A DNA stretch of 64,000 nt. Origin: an uncultured Corynebacterium sp. GTDB lineage: Bacteria; Actinomycetota; Actinomycetes; Mycobacteriales; Mycobacteriaceae. How positions within the stretch are numbered: the first letter of the stretch is position 1; every line of letters begins with the position of its first letter. A program made the position numbers and the translations under genes. The notes below the pieces were generated by a model. That model was not told the DNA's origin. It ran no database searches and worked only from the letters and a program-made list of their open reading frames with translations. The stretch is from NCBI RefSeq assembly GCF_946221935.1, contig NZ_CAMIGN010000001.1:124001-188000 (forward strand), in the 5' to 3' direction. Shown here in pieces: positions 1-8,613 of this stretch.

Positions 1-777
1 ACGCGAAGACGACGAAGCGCTGCATCCAGCTCCGTCTCCGTCTTCGAGAAGGACCCGTGCAGCTCGCTTGCCGGCTGAGGATCGCTCCGTCGACGGTTCA
101 CCGGATCCTCGTCGACGCGCACCTGAACCGGCTTTCGCATGTCGACCGGGCAACCGGGGAGCCGGTCCGCCGCTACGAGCACGACCAACCCGGGGCGATG
201 CTGCACGTCGACGTGAAGAAGCTCGGCAACATCCCCGACGGCGGCGGCTGGCGCTACGTCGGCCGCCAGCAGGGCGAGAAGAACCGCGCCGCCACCCCGG
301 GCAAGCCCAAGAACAAGTACAGCGACCCGTTGATGGGCAAGGCCTACGTCCACACCGTCATCGACGACCATTCCCGCGTCGCCTACGCCGAGATCCACGA
401 CGACGAAACCGCCCTCACCGCCACCGCGGTCCTCGTTCGGGCCGTCGAGTGGTTCAACGCACGCGGGGTGATCGTTGAGCGGGTCCTGTCCGACAACGGC
501 GGCGCGTACCGCTCACACCTGTGGCGAGACACCTGCCACGAGCTCGGCATCCGGCACAAGCGCACCAGGCCCTATCGGCCGCAGACCAACGGGAAGATCG
601 AACGCTTCCACCGCATCCTGGCCGACGGCTGGGCCTACGCCCGCTGCTACACCAGCGAGACCGAACGCCGCGGAGAACTCGACGGCTGGCTGCCCTACTA
701 CAACCACCACCGGCCCCACACCGCTTGCGGGAACCAGCCGCCCTTCTCACGCTTGACCAACGTACCCGGTCAGTACA
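1..777 (+). mobile_element. Right end of an IS481-family insertion sequence, cut by the window edge
   Basis: The transposase reading frame is open to the left edge, so the left end lies outside. The right end is placed at 777: read on the minus strand from 777 the sequence begins TGTACTGACCGGGTACG, and IS481-family terminal repeats start with TGT. The next six bases, GCTAGA, fit the NCTAGN target known for IS481. The left terminal repeat cannot be seen, so the exact boundary is an inference. Confidence 0.7.
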
Positions 778-782
778 GCTAG
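3..782 (+). CDS. IS481-family transposase, C-terminal part
   Basis: DDE (rve-type) integrase of the IS481/IS3 group; cuts and joins the ends of the insertion sequence. The visible part starts within the helix-turn-helix region (STVHRIL). It then carries RRYEHDQPGAMLHVDVKKLG with the first catalytic Asp, SDNGGAY with the second Asp, and NGKIERFHR with the catalytic Glu, ending in YNHHRPHTA. The frame continues to the left edge, so the GTG at 57 is probably internal and the N-terminus is missing. Its TAG stop (780-782) lies in the putative target sequence, not in the element, and shares CTAG with the stop of the convergent aldo-keto reductase gene. No frameshift is seen, so the enzyme may be active. 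Confidence 0.9.
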   Translation, partial: AKTTKRCIQLRLRLREGPVQLACRLRIAPSTVHRILVDAHLNRLSHVDRATGEPVRRYEHDQPGAMLHVDVKKLGNIPDGGGWRYVGRQQGEKNRAATPGKPKNKYSDPLMGKAYVHTVIDDHSRVAYAEIHDDETALTATAVLVRAVEWFNARGVIVERVLSDNGGAYRSHLWRDTCHELGIRHKRTRPYRPQTNGKIERFHRILADGWAYARCYTSETERRGELDGWLPYYNHHRPHTACGNQPPFSRLTNVPGQYS

Positions 783-783
783 A
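778..783. repeat. Putative IS481 target site (NCTAGN)
   Basis: GCTAGA directly follows the predicted right end of the insertion sequence. CTAG here is at once the transposase stop and, on the other strand, the stop of the aldo-keto reductase. The matching copy left of the element is outside the window, so a duplication cannot be confirmed. Confidence 0.5.
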
Positions 784-1621
784 ACTCTTCGTAGACTGCC
801 GGATCCTGGTTCTTCCGGCGCCCATCAGGACGGCCCAGCGCGGTAATGGCCTCGATCTCCTCATCACTAAGGGAGATGTCCAACGAGTCGAGGTTCTCGC
901 GTTGCCGATCCGCCGAGGAGGCCTTCGGGATTGCCAGCACCCCGCGGCCACGGTGCCAGGCCAAAACGACCTGTCCGGCAGTTGCGGAGTGGGCGTCCGC
1001 AATATCAGCAATGACTGGCTCCTCCAAGACCGCGCCGCGCAGCAGCGGCGACCAAGCCTGCGTGACTATACCCAGCTCGCGGTGTACCGCAACGGCCTCG
1101 ACCTGTGGGAAATGCGGGTGTAGTTCGATCTGGTTGACCACCGGATATTCGCCTGTAGCCGTGTGCACGGCCTCCAAGTGTTCGGGCAGGAAATTGCACA
1201 CGCCGACGTGCCGGATGAGCCCGCGTTCGCGCAGCTCCAGCAGCGTTTCAAACGCCTCGACGTAGTGCCCCTGGCGCGGGTTCGGCCAGTGGATTAGGTG
1301 CAGGTCGATGCGGTCAAGACCCAAGCGAAACAGGGATTCTTCGACGGAGGCGACAGCGTCGTCATGCCGCTGGTAACGCCCAGGCAGCTTAGAAGTGACG
1401 ATCACGTCGTCGCGGGAGATAGCGGGTGCAGAGGCGTCGGTGCCGGTCGCTGCGCGGATGCCCGCGCCAACTGCGCCTTCGTTCTCATAATTGTAGGCCG
1501 TGTCGATCAATCGATAGCCTGCGCGGATGCCCGCTGCCACGGAGTCCGCGCCGGCCTGGCCCTGCATCTTGTACGTACCCAGCCCGATTTCTGGAAGAGA
1601 TAGTGCTGACTTCTTAGTCAT
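779..1621 (-). CDS. Aldo/keto reductase (2,5-diketo-D-gluconate reductase-like)
   Basis: NADPH-dependent cytoplasmic oxidoreductase of the AKR superfamily, reducing aldehydes or ketones; the physiological substrate is unknown. 280 residues, usual for the family. The catalytic tetrad is visible: Asp40 and Tyr45 in LIDTAYNYENE, Lys78 in VTSKLPGRY, His111 in LHLIHWP. The C-terminal cofactor region includes VLAIPKASS. The start is the ATG at 1621 because GAGGAAA lies just upstream; an extension to 1648 has no such signal. The protein appears full length although an insertion sequence abuts its stop codon. Its native transcription terminator may have been displaced by that insertion. Confidence 0.9.
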   Translation of the reverse strand: MTKKSALSLPEIGLGTYKMQGQAGADSVAAGIRAGYRLIDTAYNYENEGAVGAGIRAATGTDASAPAISRDDVIVTSKLPGRYQRHDDAVASVEESLFRLGLDRIDLHLIHWPNPRQGHYVEAFETLLELRERGLIRHVGVCNFLPEHLEAVHTATGEYPVVNQIELHPHFPQVEAVAVHRELGIVTQAWSPLLRGAVLEEPVIADIADAHSATAGQVVLAWHRGRGVLAIPKASSADRQRENLDSLDISLSDEEIEAITALGRPDGRRKNQDPAVYEEF

Positions 1622-1686
1622 CGTTTCCTCACTTTCAACTCTGTACACTCAACTCTTTTGATGCCCCGCTGATAGCTGATGGCCTG

Positions 1687-3744
1687 TTAGCTGCCCGCGT
1701 TACCCGGAGCGCCGCTGTCCAGAAGCTTCTTGAAACCATCCTCGTCCAGCACCGGTACCCCCAGATCCTGCGCCTTCGTCAGTTTCGAGCCAGCCTTTTC
1801 TCCCGCAACTAGGAAGTCAGTCTTCTTTGACACGCTGCCCGCCGCCTTACCGCCGCGTGCCTCGATGGCCTCCTTCGCCGCCGTGCGATCGAAATCCTCC
1901 AGCGAGCCGGTGACCACGATCGTCAGACCCTCCAGGAGTGTCGAATTCACGCCTTCAGCTGCGCCGGACGCATCCCCGGCCTCCTGGTGCATCCGCACAC
2001 CCGCGGCGGCCCAGCGCTCCACAATGCGCTGGTGCCAATCCACGGAGAACCACGCGGAAATGGATTCTGCGATCGTCTCACCAACCCCGTCGATCCCGGC
2101 CATGTCCTCCACCGTGGCGGTGGAAATATCCTCCACGGAAGCGAACTGCTTAGCCAGCGCCTTGGCTGCGGTGGGGCCGACGTGCCGGATCGACAGCGCG
2201 ACCAGCACCCGCCATAGATCCGCCTCCTTCGCAGACTGCAGCTTCTCCAACAAAGTCTCGCCGGACTTATTCAACTTCCCGGATTTTGTTGCATAGGAAC
2301 TGGTCTTTTCCAGATCCTCCGGGCTCAAGTCGAACAGCTCCGACTCATCCGCCAGCACGCCGGAATGGATCAGATCGTAGGCGCCCTTTTCCCCCAAAGC
2401 GTCGATATCAAACGCCTTACGAGACGCCAGATACGTCAGCCGCGTATGCAACTGGCCAGGGCAGTATTGAGTGTTAGGGCAGCGCCAGTCGGCGTCACCA
2501 ACCTTCGAGGGAGCCAACCGCGTGCCGCACTCGGGGCAGAACGTTGAGAACAGGAAAGGTCGCTCTATACCCGTGCGCTTGTCCTCGACCGGGCCCAGCA
2601 CCTCCGGGATGACCTCGCCGGCCTTGCGGATGGTGATGGTATCGCCGAGCATCACGCCCTTGCGGTGCGCCTCCGTCGGATTGTGCAGCGTGGCCATCGA
2701 GACCGTGGAACCAGCAACGTACTTCGGCGCCATGACGGCATATGGCGTGGCGCGACCCGTGCGGCCAATGCCGACGCGGATGTTATGCAAAGTGGTCATG
2801 GCCTCTTCTGGCGGGTATTTGTAGGCGATCGCCCACCGCGGGGCACGGCTGGTGTGGCCCAGTTCCAACTGCTCGTCCAGGGAATCGACCTTGACGACCA
2901 ACCCATCCATTTCGTGCGCCGCATCGTGGCGGTGCTTGCCCCAGTACTCGACCTGCTGCTGGACCTCCTTGGCGGAATGAACCTGCTTAGTGTACGGACT
3001 GACTGGCAGTCCCCACGCGGCAATCGCGCGGTACGCATCGTGCTGGGACGCGGGGGAGAAACCTTCGCGCGCGCCGATACCGTGGCAAATCAACTTCAGG
3101 GGACGCTTGGCCGTATCGGCGGAATTCTTCTGCCGCATCGCTCCGGCGGCGGCATTACGGGGATTCGCGAACATCTTTAGGCCCTCGGCCTGGCGCTGTG
3201 CGTTCATCGTGGCGAAGTCCTCGACGTCGATGAACACCTCGCCGCGAATCTCTACCAGTTCGGGGACGGGGAATTCATCGGTGCCGTGGAGAGTGTCCGG
3301 GATATCGTCGAGGGTTCGTGCGTTGTGAGTGATGTCCTCGCCCGTCGTACCATCGCCGCGGGTCAGCGCAAGCTCCAGCTTGCCCTTGATATACAGCAGA
3401 TTTATCGACGCCCCGTCGATCTTCAACTCCGTCAGGTATGTCCTCGCGGGCGTGCGATCCAGCCAGCCGGCGAGTTGCTCAGTGTCGAAAACATTGTCCA
3501 AGCTGAGCATCTGCTCGCGGTGGTTTACGTTTCGAAACGGGCTGCTGGTGGGTGGCGCCGGAGCGACCTCTTCGGTCGGGGACGGACCAGTGACGACTTC
3601 AGGATGCGCCTGCTCCAGGGCTTTGAGTTCCTGCAGCAGGGCGTCGAAGTCCGCGTCCGAGATTTCCGGATCGCCGTAGTAGTAGAGCTGCCGGTGGTGG
3701 CGCACCTGGTCAGCGAGTTCTTGCCAGCGGGAATGAGTACTCAC
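1687..3744 (-). CDS. ligA: NAD-dependent DNA ligase
   Basis: Seals nicks between Okazaki fragments and during repair, using NAD+ as AMP donor. 685 residues, normal length. The adenylated lysine is Lys108 in ELKIDGAS. It is followed by the nucleotidyltransferase domain, the OB fold, a four-cysteine zinc finger (CPECG and CPNTQYC), helix-hairpin-helix repeats (GIDGVGETIAESI) and a C-terminal BRCT domain beginning near LLEGLTIVVTGSL. The start is the GTG at 3744. A TAGACT -10 box sits seven bases upstream (3752-3757), so the mRNA is probably leaderless; no separate ribosome-binding site is present. Confidence 0.97.
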   Translation of the reverse strand: MSTHSRWQELADQVRHHRQLYYYGDPEISDADFDALLQELKALEQAHPEVVTGPSPTEEVAPAPPTSSPFRNVNHREQMLSLDNVFDTEQLAGWLDRTPARTYLTELKIDGASINLLYIKGKLELALTRGDGTTGEDITHNARTLDDIPDTLHGTDEFPVPELVEIRGEVFIDVEDFATMNAQRQAEGLKMFANPRNAAAGAMRQKNSADTAKRPLKLICHGIGAREGFSPASQHDAYRAIAAWGLPVSPYTKQVHSAKEVQQQVEYWGKHRHDAAHEMDGLVVKVDSLDEQLELGHTSRAPRWAIAYKYPPEEAMTTLHNIRVGIGRTGRATPYAVMAPKYVAGSTVSMATLHNPTEAHRKGVMLGDTITIRKAGEVIPEVLGPVEDKRTGIERPFLFSTFCPECGTRLAPSKVGDADWRCPNTQYCPGQLHTRLTYLASRKAFDIDALGEKGAYDLIHSGVLADESELFDLSPEDLEKTSSYATKSGKLNKSGETLLEKLQSAKEADLWRVLVALSIRHVGPTAAKALAKQFASVEDISTATVEDMAGIDGVGETIAESISAWFSVDWHQRIVERWAAAGVRMHQEAGDASGAAEGVNSTLLEGLTIVVTGSLEDFDRTAAKEAIEARGGKAAGSVSKKTDFLVAGEKAGSKLTKAQDLGVPVLDEDGFKKLLDSGAPGNAGS

Positions 3745-3769
3745 CCCCGCTAGTCTACTTGCGGGATAT

Positions 3770-5758
3770 TTACTTGCGGCGGACGGCGGTGAAGTAGACC
3801 GCCACGGCAGCGATCAGGATGATCGCCAGGATTGCCAGGCCGACGTACAGCACGGTGTTGCTCTGCGAGGTGTTCTCGATGTCCTTCGCCTGTGCGTCGG
3901 ACTTGTCCTCGTTACCGGCGTTGGCGCTTTCGGCGCTTTCGCCACCGTTGTCGTTGTTTTCCTCGTTGCCGGCGGGCTCGAGGGTTGGCTCTGGTCCGGG
4001 CTCTAGAGGTTGACGCCATTCCGGTCCATCGACCTTGTTGCCTTCCAGGGCGGTGGACAGGCGGAACTCGATGTCCTTATCCTGCTTTCCGTTGTCGCTG
4101 TACCCCTCAAGGGTGACCATCACGTACCACTGACCCGCATCCGAGGCTTCCTGATGTTTCACGTTTTCTTCGCGGTTGCGGTAGAAGACATAAGGCGTGT
4201 CTACGGCTAGTGCGGTGGTGGGGACATCTTTATCGAGGGAATTGATGTTGTTCTCTGTTGTAAATGTTCGGAGGGGAGAAGCGACGTAGATGTCACCATT
4301 GCGGGAATCATCGGTTTGCTTTTTATCGAATTCCACTTCTGCGATGGGGCGCTGACCCCAGTCGACGTTCATGCGATAGAACTTTGTTTCGCCTGGTACC
4401 AGTGTGTCGGATACAGTGCCCGGGGTGATTTCGGTGGCCTGGTTGTAGGACAGGCCACCGGGGGTCGGCTTCGGGTCAGTGTGTGGCACCTTGACTTTGG
4501 ACCTGTCGTCGCCCTCCGGGATTTCTCGATCATTTTCCGGACCTGCCTCGGCGCCGTCGACCTGGGGAGGGAAACCAACCATGATTTCGACCGGCAGATC
4601 TCGATCAATGCCGGTGCCGGAATGATTGAGTTTCACGCGATACTTCGTCGGATCACATCCGTCCTCCGGAGTGATGGTTACAGTTTCCGCCTCCGGTGGA
4701 CCCGGCCAACTAGAGCCACTGTAGTAGCCAGAACCGCTGTCACTACAGGTTTCGTTCTTGTACTCGACGTCCACGTCGTAATAGATGTGGTCGCCACCCT
4801 CGAAGCCAATGGGCACCAGGTTTGCGGTGACCTGAGCTGTCTTTCCCTCCGGGATGCTCAGGCTGAACCACTTATCATCGCCGTCCTCGTTGCTGTCGCG
4901 TGCGGTGGGCAGGGTGCTTTGGTAGAGGCCTTCGCCTAGGTAGAAACCAGAGGTAGCGTCGTCGGATAGCTGGACGGGTGTGCCTGCGGACTCATATTCT
5001 CCGGCGACGCGTTGCGCGACGTCGCTGAGTGCTTCTTGGAGTGCATCCGTGTCGTCGGCAGAGGAATAGGTGCCGCCGGAGACTTCGGAGATGCATTCGA
5101 GTTCCTTTTGCGCTTTGTTGTCGACTTTGAAGCCGACCGTGTGGATGGCTAGGTCGATGCCATCGCCAGCGATGTCTTTCGCTACTTCGCAGACTGGTGG
5201 TGGGGCACAAGTGTCGATGCCATCAGAGACGAGGATGATGTTGCGTGTTCCAGAGTCTCCGAGTTCGGCGGCTGCCTTCTTGATGGCGTTGCCGATGGGG
5301 GTGTAGCCCTTTGGAGCGAGTTCGTTGATCTTGCCTTCCAGATCCTCGGGCTTGTTCTTGCCTAGGGGCGCCAGCGTGGTGATGTCTTTGCAGCCCTTTT
5401 CGCGGTTGTCAGGAGCGTTGGATTCCTTGGAGCCGTAGGCGATGACGGTGGTTTCGGCTTTGTCGGCCAGAGTTTTCACCGTGTCGTTGGCAGCTTTCTT
5501 GGCTGCGTCCATGCGGGTTTCACCGTCGCCAGCATCTTTTTCGGCCATGGAGTCTGAGGCGTCGAGAACGACAGCGACCTTGCCATCGCCGTCGCCACCA
5601 GCGTTGCCGGAGTTTTCATTGTCTTCGGCGTTCGCGTTGACTGCGAGGATCGGCAGCAGCGCCATGATAGTGAGGAAAGCGAGCACCGCCGCAGCAAGCC
5701 GTCCTGTACCAGGACTTTGTTTCACTTTTATCTGGTGAGCAGATTTAACTTCGTGCAT
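3770..5758 (-). CDS. Exported membrane-anchored VWA-domain protein
   Basis: 662 residues, function unknown. A signal peptide or anchor (residues about 20-44, ending NANA) is followed by a von Willebrand factor A domain (about 60-250). Its metal-ion-dependent adhesion site is intact: D66-x-S-x-S in VVLDASDSM, the Thr loop GYTPIGNAI, and LVSDGIDTC. A beta-rich region of about 350 residues follows, then an acidic Glu/Asn linker, one transmembrane helix and a short basic tail (FTAVRRK). It should face the outside of the cell. VWA domains bind protein ligands through a divalent metal; the ligand here is unknown. The gene at 6713-8050 is a paralogue lacking the VWA domain. AAAGGCGCT precedes the ATG, and the same block precedes the paralogue, which supports both starts. 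Confidence 0.85.
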   Translation of the reverse strand: MHEVKSAHQIKVKQSPGTGRLAAAVLAFLTIMALLPILAVNANAEDNENSGNAGGDGDGKVAVVLDASDSMAEKDAGDGETRMDAAKKAANDTVKTLADKAETTVIAYGSKESNAPDNREKGCKDITTLAPLGKNKPEDLEGKINELAPKGYTPIGNAIKKAAAELGDSGTRNIILVSDGIDTCAPPPVCEVAKDIAGDGIDLAIHTVGFKVDNKAQKELECISEVSGGTYSSADDTDALQEALSDVAQRVAGEYESAGTPVQLSDDATSGFYLGEGLYQSTLPTARDSNEDGDDKWFSLSIPEGKTAQVTANLVPIGFEGGDHIYYDVDVEYKNETCSDSGSGYYSGSSWPGPPEAETVTITPEDGCDPTKYRVKLNHSGTGIDRDLPVEIMVGFPPQVDGAEAGPENDREIPEGDDRSKVKVPHTDPKPTPGGLSYNQATEITPGTVSDTLVPGETKFYRMNVDWGQRPIAEVEFDKKQTDDSRNGDIYVASPLRTFTTENNINSLDKDVPTTALAVDTPYVFYRNREENVKHQEASDAGQWYVMVTLEGYSDNGKQDKDIEFRLSTALEGNKVDGPEWRQPLEPGPEPTLEPAGNEENNDNGGESAESANAGNEDKSDAQAKDIENTSQSNTVLYVGLAILAIILIAAVAVYFTAVRRK

Positions 5759-6012
5759 GGGGAATCAGCGCCTTTCTGGTTTGGATATGCCGTTTAGTTG
5801 CTGGCTTAGCCTGAGAGAGTTTTTCCTTACGAGGGTGTGACGCTTCACGGCAACGCAATGTTCCCGATGCGTGGAAAGTTCCTGTGAGAAATCTCCCAAT
5901 CTGGGTAGAAATCTTAGGAAACATCGATAGATTCCGCAGGAAAAGGGCTCTTTCCTTTGGGTGTTCAGGGGGTGTCTGGCGCTCGTTATAAAGTGGTCGA
6001 CATGACTGCACC
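3776..6012. repeat. Duplicated segment, copy A (VWA gene, promoter region and start of exonuclease gene)
   Basis: Diverged homology with copy B (6719-8300) covers the 3' end of the VWA gene, its N-terminal and upstream region, and runs through the intergenic sequence to the first codons of the exonuclease gene. Shared blocks include GCGCCTTTCTGG, ACGCAATGTTCCC and TATAAAG. The VWA-coding part exists only in copy A. Boundaries are approximate because they were set by eye. Confidence 0.75.
5989..5994 (+). promoter_or_regulatory. Leaderless -10 box (TAAAGT) for the exonuclease gene
   Basis: TAAAGT lies exactly seven bases before the ATG at 6002 and there is no purine-rich ribosome-binding site. 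This fits transcription starting at the A of ATG and decides the start against the longer frame from 5957. Confidence 0.6.
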
Positions 6013-6676
6013 GCATTTTGATCCGGCACACATGTTGAGCTTTGACTTGGAAACCACCGGCGTAGATCCAAAGACAGCCCGCATCGTTACCAGCGCCCTG
6101 GTGACGATCAAAGGCAAGGAAAGAAAAGACCTAGAGATGCTGGCTGATCCGGGCGTGGAGATTCCGCAGCAGGCTTCTGATGTGCATGGCATCACTACCG
6201 AGTACGCCCGTGAGCACGGCGAAGACCACGGTGAAGTGTTGGCAAAAACCATCGAAGGAATTCGGGAGGCCTGGCGCGCCGGAGCCACATTGATCGTCTA
6301 CAACGCCGCCTACGACCTCAGTGTGTTGCGGGCATTGGAGCCCAGCTTTACCGTCGACGGGCCAGTGTTCGACCCCTATGTTGTTGATAGGGCGAAGGAT
6401 CAGTATCGCAAAGGCAAGCGCACCTTGGAGAGTGTGTGCGAACACTACGGTGTGAGTTTGGATAACGCTCACGAGGCGACGGCGGATGCGGTGGCCGCTG
6501 CCCGCGTGGCGTGGATGTTGGCGCGGAAATACCCCGAGCTGACACAAATGGCAGCAGATGAACTGATGCTCTCCCAGGCCACCTGGTTCTACGAGTCCCA
6601 GAAGGGACTGCAGGAATGGTTCCAGAAGAAGGGCAGGGACGTGCCCGTCAACACCGCCTGGCCACTAGCGGAGTAG
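6002..6676 (+). CDS. DnaQ-type 3'-5' exonuclease (DEDDh family)
   Basis: Probable single-strand 3'-5' exonuclease, similar to the epsilon subunit of DNA polymerase III. 224 residues. All DEDDh motifs are present: Exo I SFDLETTG with Asp15 and Glu17, Exo II LIVYNAAYDLSVL, and Exo III HEATADAVAAARV with the His and last Asp. After the nuclease fold comes a short C-terminal extension of about 45 residues. A role in proofreading or nucleic-acid turnover is inferred from the family only. It sits between the two VWA-type paralogues, divergent from the VWA gene with which it shares a 243-bp upstream region. A degenerate copy of its promoter and first codons is visible at 8250-8300. Confidence 0.9.
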   Translation: MTAPHFDPAHMLSFDLETTGVDPKTARIVTSALVTIKGKERKDLEMLADPGVEIPQQASDVHGITTEYAREHGEDHGEVLAKTIEGIREAWRAGATLIVYNAAYDLSVLRALEPSFTVDGPVFDPYVVDRAKDQYRKGKRTLESVCEHYGVSLDNAHEATADAVAAARVAWMLARKYPELTQMAADELMLSQATWFYESQKGLQEWFQKKGRDVPVNTAWPLAE

Positions 6677-6702
6677 CGCCACCGGCGGAGTAGCGCCACC
6701 GG
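6669..6702. repeat. Two 17-bp tandem copies at the exonuclease stop codon
   Basis: The unit CGGAGTAGCGCCACCGG occurs twice without interruption. The TAG stop (6674-6676) is in the first copy. A second, unrelated 17-bp tandem duplication also spans a gene end at 11816-11849. Confidence 0.85.
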
Positions 6703-6712
6703 CGGCATATCG

Positions 6713-8050
6713 CTACTGACGGCGAACGGCGGTGAAGTAGACCGCCACAGCAGCGATCAGGATGATTGCCAGGATTCCGAGGCCAACGTACAGCACGGCG
6801 TTGCTCTGGGAACTGTTCTCGTTTCCGGAGCTGGCGTTATTGGCACTTTCGCCGCTATTGCTGTTGTTTTCGTTGCTTGTGGGCTCGAGGGTTGGCGCCG
6901 GACCGGGCTTTAGGGGTTGACGCCATTCCGGTCCATCGACCTTGTCGCCTTCCAGAGCGGTGGACAGGCGGAACTCGATTTCCTCGGACTGCATACCGTT
7001 ATCACTGCTTCCATCAAGCGAGACCATCACGTACCACTGGCCAGCTTCCTTGGCATCGCCTTGGGATGAGCTTCCTTCGCCATTGCGAAAGAAGACATAG
7101 GGCGTGCCTACTGCGCGGGCGGTAACTGGAAGATCCTCATCCAGTGATTCCGAAGACGAATATGACGTTTGAACACGTCGTGGAGAAGCGACGAAGATTT
7201 TTCCACTGCGGGAATCATCGGTCTGCTTCTTATCGAATTCCACCTCTGCGATGGGGCGCTGGCCCCAGTCGACGTTCATGCGGTAGAACTTTGTTTCGCC
7301 TGGAACCAGGGTGTCAGAAACGGTGCCTGGGGTGATCTCAGTCGCCTTGTCATAAGACAGGCCACCAGGGGTCGACTTCGGGTCGGTGTGTGGCACCTTG
7401 ACCTTGTCCTTGTCATCGCCGTCCGGGGTTTCTCGGTCGTTTTCCGGACCGGCTTCGGCACCGTCGACTAGAGGTGGGAAGCCGACGACAATTTCCACCG
7501 GGAGTTCGCCGTCAAAGCTGCTACCCGCAGAACTGATATTCACACGGTATTTCGTCGGGTCGCAGTCTTCCTCCGGGACGATTGTTATAGCTTCCGCCTC
7601 TGGTGGATCGGGCCAGCTACTTGTAGAGGAAGAACCACTGACTTTGTCGCTGCAAGAGTCGTTTTTATATCCCACCCGGGTGCCGTATGAGGCCGAATCG
7701 TCCTTAGCGGATCCCAGGGGGACAGCATTGACGGAGATCACAGCTTTCCTCCCTTGAGGGATGCTGACGTTGAACCACTTATCGTCGCTATCATCTCCGC
7801 TGTTGCTGGAACCGGGCAAGGTGCTTTGGTACAAACCCTCGCCTAGGTAAAAAGCGTCGGTGGCATCGTCGGATAGCTGGACGGGTGTACCTGCAGCTTC
7901 ATAAACTCCGGCGACTCTGCTTTCGTCGTCGGCGTTCGCGTTAACGGCGAAGATCGGCAGCAGAGCAATGCCGGTGAGAAACGCGAACACTGCAGCAGCG
8001 AATCGCCAGGTTTGTGGAAGCTGATGGGTCTTTGCTTGAGGAGCCCGCAC
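6713..8050 (-). CDS. Exported membrane-anchored paralogue of the VWA protein, lacking the VWA domain
   Basis: 445 residues, function unknown. N-terminal membrane segment ending VNANA, then directly the beta-rich region seen in the 662-residue neighbour, an Asn/Ser/Glu linker, a transmembrane helix and the tail FTAVRRQ. Compared with the neighbour, about 208 residues are missing. The join is clean: the sequence passes from NADDESRVAG straight to AAGTPVQLSDDAT, so the signal peptide and the rest stay in frame. Long stretches around GLSYDKATEITPGTVSDTLV are nearly identical in the two proteins, while other parts have diverged, which suggests gene conversion. The start is the GTG at 8050, because AAAGGCGCT lies at the same distance as in the neighbour. 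Confidence 0.8.
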   Translation of the reverse strand: MRAPQAKTHQLPQTWRFAAAVFAFLTGIALLPIFAVNANADDESRVAGVYEAAGTPVQLSDDATDAFYLGEGLYQSTLPGSSNSGDDSDDKWFNVSIPQGRKAVISVNAVPLGSAKDDSASYGTRVGYKNDSCSDKVSGSSSTSSWPDPPEAEAITIVPEEDCDPTKYRVNISSAGSSFDGELPVEIVVGFPPLVDGAEAGPENDRETPDGDDKDKVKVPHTDPKSTPGGLSYDKATEITPGTVSDTLVPGETKFYRMNVDWGQRPIAEVEFDKKQTDDSRSGKIFVASPRRVQTSYSSSESLDEDLPVTARAVGTPYVFFRNGEGSSSQGDAKEAGQWYVMVSLDGSSDNGMQSEEIEFRLSTALEGDKVDGPEWRQPLKPGPAPTLEPTSNENNSNSGESANNASSGNENSSQSNAVLYVGLGILAIILIAAVAVYFTAVRRQ

Positions 8051-8300
8051 GAGGAACTAGCGCCTTTCTGGGTTTGTTGGTTTTCTATAGGGATGGGATG
8101 AAGCGTGGCCACGCAATGTTCCCAACGCGAAAAAGTTCTCCACTGCAAAGAATCAATGCTGCAAAGAAACAATGCTGTGGAGAATCAATGCTAGGGAGAA
8201 CACTAGGGAACGATTCACCTTTTCGCAGGAATAAGCTTCTGCTTCGTACCCTCAGGGGGTACTGCTCGCTATAAAGCGGCTGACTTAGCTGCGCTGCACT
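6719..8300. repeat. Duplicated segment, copy B
   Basis: Counterpart of copy A (3776-6012). The homologous upstream part ends with GCTATAAAGCGGCTGACTTAG, matching the exonuclease promoter and start in copy A, but the ATG has become TTA and the following sequence cannot be read as exonuclease. Confidence 0.75.
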
Positions 8301-8613
8301 GTGGTGCTGCACAGTGCTCCAGCAGCTCCAGCAGCTCCAGCAACCATTTATTCGGACTTCCTTCTAAGAAAAGGCAGGTCAACACTGTCCGCCCGCTGGA
8401 CGAAAATCCTCGGGGAAACCTATCGCTTTCTCTATTTGTTTCTTATCTTGGTGAAGTAGCACAATAAAGGTGTTGAGGTTAACTCCTGCGTGGTTTTTGT
8501 GACGCCCACACGGCTCCCACCGAGCCCCATGGCTGTTGCGGACTGACAAGGGGGAAAGATCAGCACTTTCAAGAGTCCATCTCATAGACATCGAAATGGG
8601 GCACTAGGGATCC
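8051..8613. other. 563-bp intergenic region with a decayed duplicate promoter
   Basis: The left 250 bases are a diverged copy of the region between the VWA gene and the exonuclease. They include short direct repeats around ATCAATGCT (8151-8195). An 8-bp inverted repeat (GCACTGTG at 8296-8303, CACAGTGC at 8310-8317) and a short AGCTCCAGC repeat follow. The right half should hold the promoter of the symporter gene, but I could not single out a convincing -35/-10 pair. No gene is supported here. Confidence 0.6.

Noticed and set aside
8148..8200. Possible CRISPR-like repeats (ATCAATGCT)
   Set aside because: Units are short, unevenly spaced and imperfect, with no cas genes in the window.
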